From: Candidatus Pelagibacter sp.
GTDB lineage: Bacteria; Pseudomonadota; Alphaproteobacteria; Pelagibacterales; Pelagibacteraceae
Length of the DNA: 8,357 nt
Assembly: GCA_002692325.1 (NCBI GenBank)
Contig: NZJU01000001.1
Location: forward strand, 1-8,357
Direction of reading: 5' to 3'
The stretch's first letter is position 1. Each line of letters begins with the position of its first letter. Positions 6,378 through 8,357 of this stretch are shown one piece after another. The notes below the pieces were generated by a model. It made no database searches. It had not been told where the DNA came from and saw only the letters and a list, made by a program, of their open reading frames with translations. The translations under genes were made by a program, and so were the position numbers.

Positions 6378-7370
6378 ATGAAAAAAAGAAAGAAAAAAAA
6401 AGTAAATTTTTTGACTCCCTTTTTCGGTGAAGTTCAAGGAAAAATGCCAAGTTATATGACAGATTTTTTCTGTGAGGCTTTAGGGAAAGACAATATAAAA
6501 TTTGGAAAGAATCTAAGTAATTCAGATTTAAACTTTATTTACCCAATTGAGTACTATCCAACGAGAAAGCTTAATAATGTTGTTTTTTTTGGCCCAGATT
6601 CTATCTTGTTGCTTTTCAAAAGAGCCTTAATTTCTCGCGAACAGTTCTTTTTTATAAAAATTCTTTCACTATTGAGATTTTTGCAGTACAAGGTTGTTTA
6701 TAGAATCTTAAATAAAAATGTGCCAATAATTACCGTTGGGCAGGATGATGCTAAAGATTTTCTATCTCGAGGATTTCGTAAAGTTTTTTATCTAAGACAC
6801 CCGGTTGAGCCGGCAAGCAAAATTAGGAGGGAGATTGTAGAAAAGGACCATTTTGTAATTGGAATAAGTGGGTCACTAGGTAAATTCAACAAATTTTATT
6901 GTGGAAAGTGGTATCGATATCTTATGCAGGCTTTATCAAAAAGAGACTTTTCCAAAAAAATCCAGTTTAGTCTGCTGGGATCACAGTACAGTAAACTGGC
7001 AACCGCTTTACGCGATCTTGGCTATACCGTATATCTTGATGATTGGGTTGATGATTATGATGATTTCATTCAATCCATTGATATTTATATGTCACTTTTG
7101 GCTGTTGGTGCAGGAACCAAGAATCGCGTTCTTGCTGCAAATGCAGCGGGACTGCGTGTTATCGGAACACCCTTCGCGTTAGAAAATGTTGACTGCAATG
7201 GAAATTTAAGTGTTTCAAAGCCTCAGGGGCTTGAAGAGGTGATTGAGAAAGTTTGTCATTTGAAAAATCCATTTTTAAGTACAGATGATCATCATTCTTT
7301 TGTTGCCCTTCATGAACGTGAGGCATGCTTAAAAAAGGCAAGAGAAGTATTTAAAAAATTTGGCTTGTGA
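6378..7370 (+). CDS. GT-B fold glycosyltransferase, divergent GT4-like
   Basis: A 330-residue protein with a two-domain GT-B layout. The N-terminal strand KVNFLTPFFGE (residues 8-18) opens the first domain, and LRHPVEP (139-145) resembles the interdomain linker of GT4 enzymes. FVIGISGSLGKFNK (159-172) starts the second domain. The C-terminal nucleotide-binding region is VGAGTKNRVLAANAAGLRVI (243-262), then GTPFALENV (263-271). The usual GT4 E-x7-E is not seen: the position that is normally Glu in the K-x-x-E-A type motif is Ala here, so the donor site is unusual. It probably adds a sugar to the repeat unit at the cytoplasmic face; a retaining GDP-sugar enzyme such as a heptosyl- or mannosyltransferase is possible but unproven. 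ATG 6378 is followed by a run of lysines encoded by poly-A tracts. No Shine-Dalgarno sequence is visible. A 78-bp spacer precedes it. Confidence 0.88.
   Translation: MKKRKKKKVNFLTPFFGEVQGKMPSYMTDFFCEALGKDNIKFGKNLSNSDLNFIYPIEYYPTRKLNNVVFFGPDSILLLFKRALISREQFFFIKILSLLRFLQYKVVYRILNKNVPIITVGQDDAKDFLSRGFRKVFYLRHPVEPASKIRREIVEKDHFVIGISGSLGKFNKFYCGKWYRYLMQALSKRDFSKKIQFSLLGSQYSKLATALRDLGYTVYLDDWVDDYDDFIQSIDIYMSLLAVGAGTKNRVLAANAAGLRVIGTPFALENVDCNGNLSVSKPQGLEEVIEKVCHLKNPFLSTDDHHSFVALHEREACLKKAREVFKKFGL
6393..6401 (+). repeat. A9 homopolymer near the start of the glycosyltransferase gene
   Basis: Nine consecutive A bases (6393-6401) lie inside codons 6-9 of the GT4-like gene, after A7 (6381-6387) and A3 (6389-6391) runs separated by single G bases. 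Slippage by one base would shift the frame at once. It is the longest homopolymer I noticed, although T8 runs are common in this AT-rich window. Phase variation is only a possibility. Confidence 0.45.
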
Positions 7371-7377
7371 TGAAAGA

Positions 7378-8178
7378 ATGAAAATTTACTTAATGGGTGG
7401 TCTGGGGAACAATATATTTCAAGTTCTTGCTACTCTTGATAGCGAACATAAGGCTTTTTATACCAGTTTCTTACAACAAAGAAATGCAATTACAAGATTT
7501 CTGGGATGGACAATCCATGAAAATGTAATTGAACAATTATTTGATCTTGACGTTGTTCAACCAAGCGGATTTTACTTATCAGAGGCCCTGGATGTCTTGA
7601 TGTTATCATGTTCTAAAATTTTAGGTTGCAAAGTTCTGTCTAGAAATTATACGAATAGAACACCTAGTATAAAAGAGACAACCTCTTCAACCGTTCTCGG
7701 CGGTTATATGCACCCTGTATCTCCAGAGCAATTTAACGTTTTGTCTACAAAGCGTCATTTTTTTAAGGCTTCTTTGGAGAGAGTTGATCAAATAGGTGTT
7801 CATATTCGAAGAGGTGACTTGGGCGATAACTCAGCCCTAGGTTTACTTGAGAGTGAAACCTTTAATAACGTAGTTAAAAAAGAAGCGTCTTCTAGTGGAT
7901 ATCCAGTTTTAGTCTATACAAATGACAAAGACTGGTGTGAGAGAAATCTAACATTCGACTATAAATTCTCCCAAACTTCATCTGGTTTCAACCCAGTAGT
8001 AAGTGATTTCATCGGCTTAGCTAGTTCTGCTACGCTCATTTGCTCCAACAGCACCTTTTCATACACTGCTGCCATGCTTGGTTGCAACGAAAAGGTACTG
8101 GTACCCTCACCATTTTTTAAATCTGAAAGTATTTATGTTCCAAGTAATTGGATCCCTTTTCTTGCTGAATATGAGTAG
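7378..8178 (+). CDS. GT11-type glycosyltransferase (alpha-1,2-fucosyltransferase-like)
   Basis: A 266-residue protein with the GT11 hallmarks: an N-terminal MKIYLMGGLGNNIFQ (residues 1-15, GGLGNQxFQ type), the donor-binding VHIRRGD (141-147), VYTND (179-183), and DFIGLASSATLICSNSTFSY (210-229), equivalent to the conserved D...SNSTFSWW block. GT11 enzymes are mostly alpha-1,2-fucosyltransferases using GDP-beta-L-fucose. No GDP-fucose synthesis genes (gmd, fcl) are in the window, so the donor is open. The open frame reaches back to a TTG at 7360, but ATG 7378 is preferred: it places the first beta strand at the N-terminus, as in the family, and leaves 7 nt after the previous stop with a weak GAAAG upstream. 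The tight spacing points to co-transcription with the GT4-like gene. Short for the family (270-300) but apparently complete. Confidence 0.91.
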   Translation: MKIYLMGGLGNNIFQVLATLDSEHKAFYTSFLQQRNAITRFLGWTIHENVIEQLFDLDVVQPSGFYLSEALDVLMLSCSKILGCKVLSRNYTNRTPSIKETTSSTVLGGYMHPVSPEQFNVLSTKRHFFKASLERVDQIGVHIRRGDLGDNSALGLLESETFNNVVKKEASSSGYPVLVYTNDKDWCERNLTFDYKFSQTSSGFNPVVSDFIGLASSATLICSNSTFSYTAAMLGCNEKVLVPSPFFKSESIYVPSNWIPFLAEYE

Positions 8179-8179
8179 A

Positions 8180-8357
8180 CTAAAATTTGTTATTTTTCAT
8201 TCTTTTAGCTTTATTTAATTTAAAAACACCTTTAAAAATTAAATTTTTTATTGTAAATTTGATTGCTATATACAAAAATAATAGGAAATTAATTGCGGTT
8301 GCTTTTTGAAAGTATGTAATCTGAGATAAATTCTGATCGGGTAATTTAGACATCATA
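8180..8357 (-). CDS. Possible C-terminal end of a convergent gene, unidentified (runs off right edge)
   Basis: On the minus strand a frame stays open from the right edge to a TAG at 8182-8180. It covers at least 58 codons and ends just 1 nt after the stop of the GT11 gene. If it starts inside the window, the first ATG is at 8356-8354 with another directly after it. No upstream stop is visible, so it may equally be the tail of a longer gene. It reads MMSKLPDQNL, then a hydrophobic stretch AINFLLFLYIAIKF (residues 21-34), then a strongly basic end rich in Lys (KNLIF, KLNKAKRMKNNKF). Such a hydrophobic-plus-basic tail is common at the C-terminus of membrane-associated glycosyltransferases. At about 20% G+C, roughly one codon in ten would be a stop by chance, so an open frame this long is unlikely but not excluded. 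Function unknown. Confidence 0.42.
   Translation of the reverse strand, partial: MMSKLPDQNLSQITYFQKATAINFLLFLYIAIKFTIKNLIFKGVFKLNKAKRMKNNKF
8214..8249 (+). terminator. Weak AT-only hairpin followed by T6
   Basis: TTTAATTT (8214-8221) pairs with AAATTAAA (8236-8243). A 2-nt mismatch and an inner AAA/TTT pairing leave a CACC loop, and T6 (8244-8249) follows. It lies 36 nt after the GT11 stop, where an operon terminator could be. The stem holds no G-C pair, so it would be weak, and it falls within the open minus-strand frame. Low confidence. Confidence 0.25.

Noticed and set aside
6901..7182. 93-codon + strand open frame inside the GT4-like gene
   Set aside because: Out-of-frame overlap with the nucleotide-binding domain of a recognisable glycosyltransferase.

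Overview
This window is an AT-rich stretch (about one third G+C by eye, near 20% in the spacers) of a surface-polysaccharide locus, most likely an O-antigen or capsule cluster of a Gram-negative bacterium. The basis is a Wzy-type polymerase, several glycosyltransferases and nucleotide-sugar genes, nearly all on the + strand. Low G+C and variable spacers are normal for such clusters. I cannot name the species; a gammaproteobacterium is only a guess. No JUMPstart/ops element, IS element, tRNA, rRNA or CRISPR array is visible.

Layout: the 3' half of hddA (2-514) overlaps gmhA (507-1109). After an AT-rich spacer come an FkbM-family methyltransferase with an N-terminal hydrophobic helix (1218-2066), a Wzy/EpsG-like polymerase (2221-3219) and a short polytopic membrane protein that may be the flippase (3397-4248). 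Then come hddC (4239-4946), a GT2 glycosyltransferase (4948-5715), gmhB (5778-6299), a divergent GT4-like glycosyltransferase (6378-7370) and a GT11-type glycosyltransferase (7378-8178). At the right edge an open minus-strand frame (8357-8180) runs head-on into the last gene and may be the C-terminus of a convergent gene.

How they work together: GmhA, HddA, GmhB and HddC are the four enzymes of the known route from sedoheptulose 7-phosphate to GDP-D-glycero-alpha-D-manno-heptose. The repeat unit therefore probably contains this heptose or a sugar made from it. The GT2, GT4-like and GT11 enzymes would build the repeat unit on a lipid carrier, the FkbM enzyme would add an O-methyl group, the 283-residue membrane protein may flip the unit, and the Wzy-like protein would polymerise it in the periplasm. 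The four heptose genes are scattered among the others rather than kept as a block.

The individual families are all known. What merits a second look: the unlisted minus-strand frame at the right edge, the unusually short flippase candidate, loss of the usual zinc-loop residues in GmhB, altered metal-ligand positions in GmhA, a 16-bp perfect palindrome just ahead of the polymerase gene, an A9 tract near the start of the GT4-like gene, and two genes that seem to need TTG starts.
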